Shown: positions 1 to 15,295 of the stretch, piece after piece
Numbering within the stretch: position 1 is the first letter of the stretch
Layout: each line of letters starts with the position of its first letter
Origin: Sarcocystis neurona
Lineage: Eukaryota; Apicomplexa; Conoidasida; Eucoccidiorida; Sarcocystidae
NCBI GenBank assembly: GCA_000727475.1
Contig: KL647288.1
Span: 223,510-287,509 of the forward strand
DNA length: 64,000 bases
Direction: 5' to 3'
Notes under the pieces: generated by a model
The model's input: only the letters and a program-made list of their open reading frames with translations
Databases searched by the model: none
What the model was told of the DNA's origin: nothing
Program-made: the position numbers and the translations under genes

Positions 1-3000
1 CGGACTGACAGATATATGTGTATGATGCGTAGTTCTCTTTGACCAAAGTAGTGTCTTTGGTGCCACCACAAATGCGAGGGAGGTGGAGAACGATTGGGGC
101 CGCAGAACGTTGGCTCACACGTAGTTAAGCGTACCCATCGCACGCTGAAGTAGTGCAGTAATTGTCGCCCGTTCACAACGGTAAGTGCAGGTACATCCAT
201 ATTCGTTCTGCGTACGTCTCGACGATCCTGATGGCGGTCGTGCGCGCGCGCATCGACCAGGGTGCTCCTCACCTTTTCACGTTTATGACGTGAAATTTGA
301 TGGCGTCGGGCTAGCAGAAGTGGAGAACTCCTCGCGGACCACCTCGTGCGTGAAACGTGAAAGAGCCAGTACGTATGGATCAGACTGTGAAGTCTGTAGA
401 AGTGCGAGCGGTTGCAGGTTGGCGCAGCCATTTGTAGATGCGGATCCGTGTACTGTGTAAAGAGCCGATGGTTTAATGTACGTGTCTGCTGTGTGTGACT
501 GATTCAAAATTACGCCTTTCCATAACCACATGCGCACGTCTGTTTTGGTTGTCTGTCGCAGTTGTTTGGAAGTCTACGGTGTTGCACAAGCGTGTGCGCG
601 GCTGTGTGTGTACGTGTGTCTGTAGTATGCCCAATTTGGTTCCGACACTGTTCCTCAGTATCAACGAGTCTTTGAACAGAGGTTTGAATTTTGCTGCGTA
701 CTTCACTGTTCAGTAGCGTCCGCGAGTTAAACAGTGTCACGCGAAGGGAGGCCTTCTTGCAAAGTGTGTCGGACGGTTGTCTTGCGTAAACTTACTCTAC
801 GAAAGCTTTCTTACTTTGGAGTCTCTCAATAAAGATTCTATGACACAGTTTGTCTTTCTCCCTGCGGAGGCACCAGATCACCTCCCGCGGTTTTCACCCA
901 GCGCACCACACCGTTTTTCAGTAGGTAGCCGTAGTCTGCCACACAGGAGTACAAGGAGTGTTCGCATGGTCAGCTAATTTTCTCTGCCGTACACCGTGAG
1001 TAACATTAAGAAAATTGGAAGTCGCCGGCATCCACGAACACTTGCAACACATGTACGTGTACGTATGTACGTATGTATGTATTGATGCGTGTACGCATGT
1101 ATGTATGTATGTATGTATGTATGTATGATATATATATATATATATACGCACGTGCGAATACAGAAGCGTCGACACGTGTTCATTCTAAGAATGGTATGTA
1201 TGTACAGACAATCAAGTGTGTTTGACGAAGCGTGAACGAGGGTGGCTTTCGAACTCAAGCTCAGTCAAAAAGCACTGCTTCAAATCATTGCTTGGAAAGG
1301 AGTGTACTGTCTTCGAGTGCGCGGGTTGTCTGCACTCCCAAGCCATGAGGTACACGCTTTGATGTGCAAATGCCGATCTTGTGCGAAGCGGGGCAGTACA
1401 CGTACAACGAAATTTTTCGCAGTGGTCAGTCGCCAATGTTAACATTATTTATGTGGAGAAGCTGCACGTACTTGCGACCAGCGTGTTTCTTGCAAGTGCC
1501 AGATGCCTTACGAGTACGCACCTCTACCCATTTGCTTGTGTATCAAGACGAATCTACAGGTGCACACATACACATACACAGACGAAGAAAGACAGGGAGG
1601 AGGGGTGACGTGCTTTCCCTAAAAATTTATTCCAGCGTCTAATTGTTACGTCATTCAAAGGCTAAGGACACACTTCACATCTACCACGAACATGTAAATA
1701 CAGGTACACATATTCAGATTTACTCCTACGACCGGACCACGCAGTGGATCACCTTTATTTCGTAATGTCTCTGCCCGGTAAGGCGAACGTATGCTGTCGC
1801 ACTGAAAGTGACGCCACACTTAGAGAATACGCCTTTGTTGAAACTTGCCTGGCCTCCACTTCTGTGTCACTGGTTGTTAAGCTCGACGTCTGCTGAGATT
1901 TTCTCGGTCTTTCTGCACGGAGTACGCCTGTACTGGTGGCGCCCTCTAGACACCAAAAAGCGTGTGATAAGTTGTCTTTCTTAATTTTTGTTTTACCAGC
2001 AGCAGAGATCTCAACTGAGGCGTTTCAACGGAGCACGTTGTACCGCCTAACAACGGCATCCGAGGATGTACATAGGTGCAGTCATGACACCTGACTATAG
2101 GAGGCGCACCTGTGTGCTCACGGGGGATCACGATTAGGTAGGAGAAATTCTACTATTTGCATGCCGGTCTGTTCAAAAGTTCCAGGTCGCTGAGAGGAAG
2201 ATAAGGCAGGGTGAATTCCCTGACAAGAGTACCAATCATGTAGAGATTTCTAGAGAGAACAGACGAAGAAGGCAAGGTTCACAGAGAGGTTGGCGTCAGC
2301 AGCGTCCGACGAACGCAGTCACAGTGAGCCTACAGAGACTGTCGCTTCAGCATTCTGCTACTTGTGCAGTCACAAGCAAGAGCCTATACTTGAACGCGAA
2401 TGTTCAGCAGAGCTATATGAGGTAGCGTCTTAAAGAGCGAAAGAGCCCTTCCTGACAACTTTCTTGTACTATAGGTTCATAGGCGTGAACATCCTGGTTT
2501 TGGTAGCTATACGTGGGGGGATTGCCCACGTCCTAAACGCCAGGAGCTGGCTAGGAATGCACACTTGACTTCGTATCTGCATTGGGGAGGGATCAGGACT
2601 GTTGAGGAATATATACAAACACACACAGGTGCACGCTCGTGTAATGAGGGCAATTTGGGCTCATCGGTGCTTGCTTACAGAAAAGGCCGTTGACTGGTGC
2701 AGAAGACAGTATGCCAAACATTGTACTGGACAGAAAGCACCGCAGTGTGAATGTAAAGGTCAATGCGAATCGCCCTTCAGGCTTTCGGCTAATATTTCCA
2801 CCTTAACACTGCTGATCGAGTACCAGTTTGTAAATACTGATGGAGGAAAACGTGAATCTGCGTGACCTGGACTGGTTCCTCACTGAACACGGGACAATGG
2901 TTTACCCTCTTTGCAAACATCTGTCGCTGATAATTGTCGGATAAGCATTCTCAGCACATAGGAGGATCCCGCCTCCTATTTTTTGCAGCAGATCTCATCG

Positions 3001-5516
3001 GTCGTGCGCATGTACATCCTTGTACACCCCCTGATCAATATTCATCCCATTCATGCTTTTCTTTTCTGCAGCGATGTAGCATATCTTCTGATTGAAAGAC
3101 GGACTGCCCTGTATTGGCCGCACTAGTGTGAAGTTTCAGGCGTGGCATCAGTAAAACTGTAATTTATATAGATCCCTTTGCTGAAGGCGGAAGACAAGCC
3201 GTGTGGCACAACGTCGCAGGCACTTCCTATTACGTGGCACAAAGAATGGTAGTAGACAGGCTTTTGCAGCGCAAGGCGAGAAGCTTCAGTGGCAGTGTTA
3301 CAGGACGAAGCATATTTACAGGGGCCCTTCAGTGAGAAGTACAACGGGAATTTTTGACTTCGTAGCTACTGTTGTGCTCTCGCTGCCCCTTTTTCAGAAT
3401 TGCAACAAATTTCCTTGTTGCCCATAGTGGTTGTGGGATCTTGACAACCGCTATTGCTGCTACCAATGACTCTCCCTTCTATTTAAAAAACAGGTATAAC
3501 AGCCGCTGCTGATGCCGGTGTCCCCAATGCACGTGCTACGGCGTCGTTTGCTTTGACCAAAAACTTAACGTCAGAAGTGGCACGTAGCCGATTCATTTTT
3601 GGTGTAGCACTGCACTGGAAGAGGTCAATCCGCTGCGTAGGAGTACACTTGTTATGCGACCCCAATATCAGCCCATGTAAGCTTATGTCTCGCAGCAGGG
3701 CAAAACTGCCGTCTTTCCCTAACAGTGACAACTGCACTGAGGGGAAATCTCAGTGGGCACACAAACGATGACAAAGTGACTCGGCAGCCGTGCGTCGTCC
3801 AAGCCAAAAATTCGCCTGTCCCACGAAACTGTGTTACACCATAAGGATACAGGCACGAGAAACAGGGTAAGCAGAACGCGGCGTTGTCTTTCGATTGCAT
3901 TCGGTATGTATTCTTCCTGCATGAGGATCTGCGTACTACTTCTGTGGCACATCTGCGTTACTAAAGTTTCTGCGGAGTCGTATTGGTAGCAATCCTCCCG
4001 GCAGATCTCTGGTTCACGACGGGCTTCCGACCGGGGGATGCCGTTGCTCACAGGTCTGTAATGTCACGAAGATGTAAAACATTGATACGTACCTCTGTCG
4101 TCAAAATATTTGCGGGCCTAAGCTGTCGGCTGATGCCTCGCCCTTAAGTTGTTTGTAACGAATTCAGCTACTTCAACACCGTTGAACAGCTGCTGAGGTT
4201 ACAATGGACCAATCATGTTGACGGCGCACATCTGTGGAGCACACGTCTTCTGCGCTTACAGATCGAGTTCTACAAAAGCGCCCCGTCCTTTCGACATTTT
4301 TTCAATTCTAGGATTTATCCGTGAGCTACCTGTATACCCATTTGCTTTCGAAACATTTGTTGAAAGAACACCAAGCTGTAATGTGACCACCACATTGGCG
4401 CCCTCGTGTAACACGTGTTTCCTCCATTTTGTCTGCCTGTTATTATTTTCAGACAGAGTCATACGTCCTAATGCACTCTATCGCTGAATTATTCTTGTCC
4501 TCCGTTTTTCCGCGATGTTTCAGTCCGAGTTACCTTTAATCAAAATTTATGTTGTTTAAGAGTCTTGCACTTATTATTCGTTGCTGCTGCGACATTTCCT
4601 CTTCTTTGTTTCTGGTGATGCAGCTGATTTTATGTCATCCTCAAGACATCCACGTGAGCACACCAGTGCATATATATATATATGTACAGTTTTATGCTGT
4701 TATACGACGCCAAGAAAAGTGTGCTTCTCGTGCTGTCGACTGAGAGTGGAGGTATACGTAGCAACACCGTCTCAGCTCGTGATACAGTACGGAGTCAGTT
4801 TAGTGCAGTTGACAATCTAAAGAATTCAACCTGCGCAACACGGTGGCCGAGCGACAGGTGAAGGAGCGTTAGTGGATCATGTTTTTCTAGTTTCATTCAC
4901 AATAATACCTGCTGTAACAAGAACGGGCGAATTCTGCTTATAGATTCGATATACATGTATATATACTTATCCGTGTACACGGTGTGTGACACGAAAGAGT
5001 ATTCCGTGTGGCACACCGTGGACACTTTCCCCTTGAAAAACACTTCCACAACATTCAACAGAGCGACACGCTGACCAATATTGTTTACTGATGTGTGCTC
5101 AGAGGCACGGACCTCAGCTTTCCTCAAACGTCTGAGTCTGGGCTTGCGTTTGTAAGTGAGCAGGAATCAATCATATTGCAGCGTAGCAGCAGTTGGTAAC
5201 TCTGTTTGAGACTTCTTCTGAAGGAAATAAAAAGTATCTCCTCCTCTCCTTGCAGTAGCACTCTTGTTTGTCTTGCGATACACCTGCGTCAAAAGTATCC
5301 CGAAGTCCTGTCTGGATCACACGTTGATGAGAGATATACGGACGCCTTTCAGTCTTTCACTCGTTCTCTGCGGCCAGTCGGTGTAGACAGATAGCAACCA
5401 GAACAACGTTCTGTCGTTGCCCTCTGTGCTTCCTCACGAGGCAGGACTGGGATCGCAAAATACACCGTTTCTCGTTCACCATCCAGGGCTTCCATCGTAC
5501 GAAGAAACTTGGCCCC
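1..5516. other. No gene recognised; intergenic or intronic DNA
   Basis: No open frame here resembles a known protein or is joined to another by convincing splice sites. The stretch holds a TATG/TA microsatellite near 1,097-1,146, a short TA run near 4,672-4,683 and otherwise unique sequence. Short open frames such as the one at 2,602-2,865 have no recognisable motif and are no longer than expected by chance at this base composition. The last few hundred bases should include the promoter and 5' untranslated region of the MEMO-family gene that starts at 5,517, but I see no distinctive promoter element. Confidence 0.5.
1097..1146. repeat. (TATG)n followed by (TA)n microsatellite
   Basis: A run of TATG/GTAT tetranucleotides passes directly into a pure TA run. 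It is the first of many such tracts in the left third of the window. Confidence 0.9.
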
Positions 5517-8179
5517 ATGGCGCAGCATTACGTGCGAGCAGCAAGAACCTTTTCCATGCCACTATCCGGGAGCAACAGCAGCGGAGGCAAGGTGGTATTC
5601 CTCTACAGTGTTTTCGCACTGCTAATGCTGCTGCCCTTCACGAAGGCTGCGCCAGAAGAAGAAGTAAAAATCTTGGAAGCAGGAGATGAAGAGCGAGGAC
5701 CGTTACCGCAGCGTTCCTTTCAAAAAAAAGAAAAGCTGCAGAAGTCCTTGGGGAAGCGCAGGCGGTTTGTTAGACACGATTTCCATGCCGGCGCCTGGTA
5801 CCCTGCGACTCGTGAGATACAATTAATGGGCGTAAACCGTCGTAGATAAAATTTTCTCTGTCAGTACCAGAAACAGTTGCACCAACAGCTCTTTTTACAC
5901 CTGGCTCGTTTCGTAGATTACTATGTACCTGTCCAAATTGTGAATCATGTAGAAGCAGACACGTACATGCATACACAATATAGGCGTCCATATGTACATG
6001 TACTGATTGTGCGTCTAAGGCGTCTGCAAACGTGTGCATGGGCAACCGTAAACACAGACGTACACGGAGGCTTTCATCGATGTGCGCTTCAGCGTAAACA
6101 AACTGTTTATTCGTAAGCACTCACCTAGGTAGAATTGCGTGTATAAGTACACACTGTGGCGCCCTGTACCACTTTATTGAACAGTTGTAGAGGGCAAGGA
6201 CGCACAAGAGATATCACAGTGTCAGCTGGATAATTATCAGGTTGTCAGCTGGATAAATATTAGGTTATCAGCTGCATAAACTATGATGCAGGCTCTTGCG
6301 TCAATAAATAAATGAACATTCTAGCCTTTGTATAAGAAATACTGCGACGTCACGCAAGCGTGTGGTGTAATCATATGCATATCGTCGACGTTGTATGTCA
6401 GCTAGTTTGGGGCACAGTTCGACAGAAATTGTTGCAATGACTTCGTGCAATGCAAATCACGAGCCCTAAGTTGCCTGCTTGGATAGTTACCTGTAAACTG
6501 CGTACGACGTTACCATAACACCAAGGCACTTTGATATGAGCAAAAGTAAATATCCAGACGCATACACACGTACCTACATATATACATATGCGTAGTGCAC
6601 GCAAGTACACACGTGTGCACATCAAATAATTGAGAGGTGCCGATAGACGCCTGGTGACGCGTGGACAGCATTGCATCTCTTTTTGTGCACACCACCGTGC
6701 GCATTCCTGTACGTATTAGCTTTGGATGCGGGGGCCTCCCGGAACCCGTGTCGCATTGGTCCCCTTCATGAACGACGTAGATACGCGTGTGTAAGCGTGT
6801 GAGTCCTAACTCTGCGAAAATGAACTGATTCAGGTGAACCACCATGTAAGGGCACTCACGCGAGCTAGTCACGGTGCAGTACACAGCAATTCTAACGGGC
6901 GCACGTATACTGATCATTTGCAAGAGGAAGTAAAGATCTCGCTACACGTAGTCACTTATAGGAAAACACAACCCGTGTAAGGATGAGGGGAGCTCTCTCA
7001 ATATGTGCATGTATGCACGGACAGAGAAAGACGTCCAACCGGAACGGGAGAATGTCTTCAAAAGAAGCTGTGGGTATGCGTAAGGATGGGAGTCGATGCG
7101 ACCTTACTTCAGACACAAAGGCTATTAATCATTCCAGAGTTTAATACGGAAGAATCTATCAGTATGTCCTTTCGCCTACATGCATCTGATGACGATGATG
7201 AGGAATATGGAACAACTAGGATCCGCGGCAGTGAGGTAGCTTTGACTTTCGTACCCTCATATTGTTGCCCTTCAGCCGGAGATCTTCGACAAGAAATTCA
7301 GCAGCATCTGGCCGGAGCAGAAAAAAAGGTGTTTAATGTCAAAGGCCTAATTTGCCCGCATGACCGATATGTAGACTCAGGTGCAACAGCTGCCTGGTGC
7401 TACAAGCAGCTTGAAGGAGAAGCCCAGAATATGTAAGAAGCGAAGACGATGAAAAAGACCTTTCACGTAGCGGTGACTACAGAGTGTGCAAAGTCCAGTG
7501 CCACATCTTTAATATGGCCACACGTCTGGATGTGTAATGTGCATACGCACACATCCCTTCGAAGGAATCCTTTTTTGTCCACACAACGACGGAGCTATGC
7601 TGCCTCATCGCAGTTCTCGTGTTGAAACTCACTCCAAACAGTTGCACTTATATCCAGTCTTGTACGCGTCTACGCATGGCTGTGCACGTACTTGGAAGGA
7701 TATTTGTGTCAGAGTGTCGCTGCTGACGTGCGCGCTAGTGAAGCCTCCGACACGCTGCAACATCAAGCTTACGGGGCAAAACTGTGTGACTGAATAGAAA
7801 GAAGAGAATCACAGGAAAACAAACAGGAGGACACGGGACTACGAGACTGCTGCAGAATAAAGAAGATGGACCGTAGGCTGACGGAAGCGTACAATGAAGG
7901 ATATCCACCGAGATAGAGGAGCAGTAGGCGAGATATTTAAAGGTAGTGAGACGATCGACAAGAACGCGTAAATCTTTGCTGGCGCATCCTAGTTCTAGAT
8001 GTACGCACTGTGAAACATCGTGTAGTACCTTGTCAGCAAGCGTCAGTGAACACGTAAAACCGTACTAAATCTCTGACCAGACACACAGAAACGCTGTACT
8101 AATCTGTATACGTACACGCTCTGAACGTATACGCATGCACATATGTGTGTACGTGGCATCGATGCAAACGGGTGTTCAC

Positions 8180-8214
<35 letters not shown>

Positions 8215-9841
8215 CATATATACACGTTATGTATGTGGCACAGGTGCATGCAGATGTTCACGTGTACATACGTATAGATATCTCTAAATATATATGGTAC
8301 AGGTGCATACATGGGATCATATGTATACGTGTATATACATTTACGTAACATATTCAACTACCTAGTCTCTAATGCAACAGGCTCCAGTACGCGCCGTCGC
8401 ACTATTCAGGTGCACCGATGCATTGGTCACTTTTCGTCGTCGGACTCTATTTATCTGAAGGGGCACGTATCAGCGTGTGTTTGTTTGTGTCAGTGTGTAG
8501 CATCTACGGGCCATCAACAGGTAATCATATTACACATAAGCGTGTACGTATATATGTATATATATGTGTATGTATTTGCATATACGTGCGGGCAGACAGC
8601 CTTCTGTTTCACTCTGCCGCAAATACCTCAGTCCAAAGTTAGCACTGTTTCCATGACAAATGACGTACTGCGAGCCGAAGATGATGATCGTCAGTGGGCA
8701 CGTGAGATACCTTCGTTGAGTCTTGAGACGACAGACTGGACAACCCGTGATAGGTGTCGACGCCGCTGTTTCTTTATCTGAACTCTTCGCATATGTTAGT
8801 TACGTGGGACGACTACCGTTCTAACCCGCCGGGGGAAACTCAGACTTCCTCGCGGATGTCCACCTTGTCACTCCCTGGAGTCAACGTGAGTACAGTATAT
8901 ACATATATATATATATATATATAAAGATATAGGTAGATAAACAGATGGATAAATACGTACATGGAAAGATAAATAGGTAGATATAACACAGTTATACTTT
9001 TAGACACACACAGCAACAAGCAGACGGGCAGAACAACGTGCGCGACATCCTGGGTCGATTTCTCCCTCCTCCCTCTCAAGCTAGGCTCGCACCAGTGAGT
9101 CTCACCCATTTAGAAGTGCCTTCTAGATACATGATATATAGCTCGTATACAGGTGTGTATACATGCGGAGTGAGGCTGCATCAGGCGTCACTAGATGGTA
9201 ACGGATTATGGCGGGGGGCGTAAGTGGAAGCTGGGCCTCTTTTCACGTTTTTTGTGACAACCTTATCTTTGTCAATTTGCACCTTTCGTATGTTCAGTAG
9301 CTGCGTGACTACTCTCCCCAACGACTTTGGTGGTCCGCTGCCATGAAAATATCAATATTTGTGTACTTACAGGTGCCTGTTCCACGCCCTGTGATCCCAC
9401 GTGGTGAACCTACATGTGCGCGTACAGATATATTTGGGTTGTAGGCACGAATGTGTGTACATGCATGTACACACATTCAGTGTACCCGCATACTTTAGCT
9501 TAAGTACGTATGATGGCATTTATGTGTAAACTGACTGCATATATGTGTGAATGTATGCATATACATCTAAATATATATATATATATAGTTTGCGGCGAAT
9601 ACCCTGTGTGATTCGCGCTTATCAGCGAAGCGGGGACTGCTGCTGTATTGGTGTCCTTCAGCGACACAATTTTTATTCTTGCGCCACTGCATTCGGCGTT
9701 TGAACCCGGCTTGTATCTGCCTGAAGCTTCCACGGAATACGAAACTGTTCTGGGCCCCATGAAACTCGACATTCCAAGTGAGTCCCCTTCACATCTCAGT
9801 TCCTCCCCTTTAAACACTCTGTGCCGATGTTAATGCCCGTG

Positions 9842-9872
<31 letters not shown>

Positions 9873-12800
9873 GTATATTTGTGAAAATAAGTTTGCGTGC
9901 CCTTACGCGCGTAGTCGCGTGTAATTCTGAAAAGCGGCGTATGTGTTCGTGCCCACGCAGCTGGTATGGTTCGAATAATGTATTATAGCTCGTCGCTGGG
10001 TGTGTGTGCATGCTGGTGTGCGCTTCTGCAGTAGTCTTCCGGACATCAGCTTCCCAGTGGTTAAGACCTGCGAATTTTTTACAGAGCATTTAATTTGAGT
10101 TTGGGAAGTAAAATGTCTAACTTTCACAGAGTACATCGGTAGGACACACAGCCGTGGAAAAATTGACACACCCGTGCACCCACACAGTACCAGAAAACGT
10201 CTGGGTGTACGCATGCCGACCTCCATTCCATGGGATACACACATATGTAGACATGGAGTTGCGAACGAGTCTGTGTGCACAGAGCGCGATTCAAACGTGT
10301 GTGTGTTCACGCGCGTCTCTCGTGATCCGAATTCATGCGCGTCCTACGAGGTTGTCAAGCGGACAGGGCCGCACGCATGGAGAGCCATATCTGCGGACGC
10401 GCGTACTTGGCAAAATGTTGTTTTCTGCGCAAACAAGTGCAGGGGCGCAAGCGCTCATGGACTACTCTTGTGCACGTGTATGTATATATATATATATATT
10501 TATATATACACGCACACGTGTCTCTCTTAAAAGGCGTACATATCGACGTGCGCTCATTGCTGCGTGGCTTTCCATTCACATATATATATATATATATATA
10601 TGTGTCTGTGTGTCGAGGTGATTGGCAACGTAGGCGTGCACAAGTCTTCTTGTGGACTGTCAAGAATACACCCTAAAGGAAGTGCACGTTTTGCTGTCAA
10701 AGTAGTGAAGCAGTCGTGGAAAATACGAGAGTGCTTGCGAGGCGTTCGTGTGTCTCGCACCCATAGAAGGCGACTGGAAAAAAGGCTGGATAATGGCGAG
10801 GCGCTGAGAAACACGTGCATCAGGCGTACGCACACGTGTGCGTATAAGTTTCAAAACATGGGAGTCGCATGTATTCGCTCCCACACGAGCATACTCTCCA
10901 AAATACGACCGGGTAGTTTTGCGCGGAACACGTTGTCGTCGGAGAAAGTAGCCTCTCTGGGGTGCTGCTTCGTTGCCAGTGTCGTCGCTGTTGTGCAGCG
11001 ACATACACGAAGAAGTAGAAAGGTGGTGTGTACAAACACATGAATGTCTGCAGACACAGAGCTCCGGGGATCACCTGTGGATGCGCACGTGCTTACCGAA
11101 TTCTGCAGGGTGCTTTTTTGTTTTTTCACCGTCTGACGGGGCTGCAGCCGTCATTCATATACACCCGTGCGCGCAGGTGAGCAGAGGCGAGTGCAGGCAC
11201 GTATGGGCCCCCTGATGCATGTCGCCCGAAAGTGGACAGAGACACACACATATATTTGTGTACATGGTAGGGGTTCAGAGGGCGGGGGCGCCTGAAGCTG
11301 TAAATGTATATTTCGCCCGTGAGAGAGAGAGAGAGACCACCTGCTTGGACAGCAACGTGAGTAACACATACACAATATTTTATGCCTAAACATAATTAGT
11401 TTTCTCCTATTCACCCTATATTAAGTCTAGGTTGTTTTTCCATTCGTGTGTTCGCGGATAGACAGACACTTCAACGCATGTCGATCCGCCCGTGCATGAA
11501 GGTATATGCGTCCACGCGGGTGCATTTTCACAAATATACATATATATGTATATATATATATGTATATATGCATATATTATGTATACACGGAGGGAGAGAG
11601 AGAGAGAGAGACGCATTCACATAGTGTGCGTCTTCGTATTGTAGACAGTCTATACACGAGCGGAAATAGAGCCGGTCAGCGTGCGGATGTCGTCGTTTCT
11701 AGAGTCTTGGCCGTGTACAGCGCCCACCAATTCTCAATGTACGTATATCTTGTACCACACACACAAATATATGTGACACATGTATAGCTGGTCTGGGGCG
11801 CGCGCCCATGTATTCGTTCAACTGCTACTAGATAGGCTTCTACGTATGTAGGTGTCGGAGGAGACTGCAGTTCTCCATGCCGCCGCCATACGGCGCGCCT
11901 CTGCGAAACGTGTATGTCTAGAGCCTGCGTGCTCTGTCTGCGGGTATGGGGCGATGCCAACGGCTTGTTGACTGCACGCTGCGTTTCCGCTTTGTCTCAT
12001 CTCGGACCTCCGCAGTCCTGCAGGCTCTGCACAAGAGCGACATGTTCCTCACCCTTCCTTCGGCCAACGTGATGAGGGAGCACTCGATTGAGCTGCAGCT
12101 GCCTTTCCTACAGGAGGCCCTGCAGGGGAAGGACGTCACGCTGGTTCCGATTTACGGCTCCTATGTCACCCCTTCGATGGCGGAGGCGCACGCAGCGCAG
12201 CTGCGGCGCTATTTCGTCCGGCCAGGAACCCTATTCGTCGTCTCGACCAACATGTCTCTGTGGAAACACACGGGGAAGAACCCAGGAGAGACGATCTCTG
12301 ATACTGCGGCGGCGGCGGCTGCAAGAGACGGCGAGGTCATCAAATGCTTAGAGCGGCAAGACTTCCCTTGTACGTTTCGCACATTTCAGCGCTTTCATAA
12401 AAATTCACGCACTGAAGTTCTTTCATGCTCGTGCGGCGTCTCCTGGCCGCCTCACGCCGACTGGTCTTTCCATGCCCCTTTCGACGGGCCCTCGTAGAAA
12501 GGCCCGCAGATGATTCCTTACGTGTGTGAAGAATGCGCGTGAGTGAGTATCTGTGTATGTTTCTAGGCAGATGCATAGAGTTGTCTGCCCACACACACAC
12601 ACACACACATCCATGAATGTAGAGGACGCGCGTTCGCCCCCCGCCGGCAACCCCTCTGAATACGTATATATGTCCTACACGCACACGTGTTCTTCTGCAG
12701 ATATAATAACGTCTTCGTAGATAAACGCCGCGCGGATGCACTCGCCAGTGCTGCCAGTAAGCCGCTGTGTGCCTGCGATCAGTCACTCAGCCCGCTTGTG

Positions 12801-15256
12801 CGCCTTCGGCTGCGTACATACTCGGTGCCGACGCTTGCCTGTGCGCGAGTGCGTCTGGACTCGCTGTTGAAGTTCTCCTTTTTCCACGCTTCTGTGTGTG
12901 TTGCTACGTGCCTCTGCAGGCCTATCCGTGCCTAGATGCACATATACATCTACACAAACATACATACATATTCACACGTCCATATGGGGGTCTGTGCGTT
13001 CTCGTACGGCCTGTGTGTGCCACCACGGGCTTGAATGTGCTTGCACCGACTTTTCTTTTCTCCCAGGTTTCTACCAGTGTTTGTAATCCACGTGAGCTCA
13101 CAGTGGGCCTGCACCTCCTTGTTCCTCGTGTCTCGTCGCAAAGGCTTGCGTTTCCCTAGCAGTCCATCTACGGACCCACGCGGCATCCATATATTTGCTT
13201 GCGGCTTTAATTCTTCGTGCTTGGAGGTTACGAGAAGCCACAATTTCCCTGGTGTCAAAATGCGTGCATCTTTTCACGAATCTGTCGAGCTGGGCGTGGA
13301 TGCTCATGTAAGCTTATCATCCGTCCGCAGGCATCTACACGTCTTCTCAAGATCTGCTTGTGCCTGCTCCAGTCCGTCGTCTGCCGCTCTCTTTCTTGTC
13401 CTGTTAGTCTCTCTCCTTTTCATTCTTTCCGTATCATTCTATACGGTACTCTCTCGCGGTCTCGCTACTGTTCTTACCCTGTTTCTCTTCTTCTACTGTT
13501 CTCTTTCTCTGTTACTACACTACACCGTCGCTCTTTATCCTTCGCTCTCCGTCTGAATTCAGTGTTCTCTCCCTGCCTATCCCATTTTCTCTCCCTATAT
13601 GTGCGCGTCTAAAGCCAGGTCTGTGCTGACGTGCGCTTACATTTCCCCACAAGGATTGACGGGAAAACGCGCGACGCTTGTGTCTGCCTACACACGCTTT
13701 TGCGGCTAAGAAACCGCGTACATATATGTGCCAGAGGTGCCTGCAGAAGCTTCCTGCACGGATTCAGCAGTCGGGTTCATTTATAGGCCCACAAATATAT
13801 GTGGCGCTGCCCACATTTGTGTTGTTCCGCAGCCTGACGTGTATACGTTTGTCTGTGTCCATGAACCCTGCTGTATGGCCGTCGAGGGGCATGTTTTCTT
13901 GTACTTGCCGCCTCACACAGTTTCCGTCATACACGGTTCCTAGAATATAAACACAAACACGTGCGCCTCTTTTCTCTTGCTCCCCCTATCTCTGTGTGTG
14001 TGTGTCACTCACTCACCAGCCTTTCCACATCTGCTGAGAAAGACAGCACAATGTCTAGATTCATCTGCGCACACAGGCGCAGATACGTATAACCCTGTGC
14101 AGGCTTATTCGTGAATTGTTGAGCCACGAACAAAAGCGATCATTCCACCAGCGTTGTCCGCAGAGACACGGCGATTAACAAAGGAAGACATTCACATGTC
14201 TACTAACTCCACAGCAAAAATACACATGCATATGTCAACGTGCAAGTATACGTACACAGCTCCTTTTCCTCTCGCAGGTGTCCAGCTACACGAGTTCCAA
14301 GCAGATAGACTTACGTTTTCTTTCAATAAGTGGCTAGTGAACCTCTAACGCGCAGGTGTGAATCTCTGCTGCAGAAAAGTCTTGTCATTACACACCTGCG
14401 CGCTTTCGCTGTGTGGGGCAGAGCTTCATGGATGAATATGCGCACATAGTGTTGACGAGTACGTGTGTATGTATACATACATACATGTAGCAATATACGT
14501 ATCTCAACACCCACTTAGAGTAAGCACACCTGCACATGCACGATTCAATCGTCTATATAACAGCCGCTACTATCGTTGCGTGTGTGAGTATGCGTGTGTG
14601 TGTGTGTGCGTGTGTGTGTGTTCACGCGTAGTTTCTAACAGATTTCTTCCCCAGTACACGCATATGTGTACATATGTGTAATTTGTTAGAGACCCACATA
14701 GAAAATCAGGCATGCGTTGCACAGAAGTAACTCACTGCTCACTGTAAGCGGCTTGCAGTCGTGTGTGCCGAGTCGAGGACAGCAGGTTCAGTCCACCGTA
14801 GTAGTCGAGGCTGACAGCATATCTTGGTGGAGCGGTCGACTCTGCTGGAGTGTATCAATCTACTTGAAACAATAGGGAGATGCTTGCACGTGAATACTCT
14901 TCCGTGTCTTCGTCAGCGCGTCTTGACGACACCGCAGTGCCGTTATGTTCGTGCCCTGCCAAGAAGAGCCATCGCTGCGCTTGTAACCGGTGTTTTCGTT
15001 TTTTTTTCTCAAAAGGTCTGGAGGACTTTCTAGCCGAATACAGCTACCAATTCTGCGGCCAACAAGTATCGCGCATATACCTCCGGGTGAGACGCACGTA
15101 CGCACACAGGCGCAGACCCCCGAGTAGCTCTCTGCGCATGTTACAAGCTAGTCGGTCAACACGAACATGCGTGCTTGTGTATTTAGCGGTTTCAAGTGCA
15201 CATAGACACGCATAAACACACGCACACACATACACACACACGCACACACACACACA

Positions 15257-15295
<39 letters not shown>

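Noticed and set aside
2157..2165. TGCATGC motif, known as a coccidian or Plasmodium regulatory word
   Set aside because: The same word occurs many times in the window, mostly inside TG/CA-rich repeats, so this copy is not informative.
9966..9976. GGTTCGAAT, resembling a tRNA T-loop
   Set aside because: No acceptor stem, anticodon arm or D-arm can be drawn around it. Other TTCGA matches in the window also failed.
13035..13556. 173-codon frame with apparent membrane segments
   Set aside because: Lies in a MEMO intron, in a CT-rich stretch that inevitably encodes Ser/Leu/Phe.
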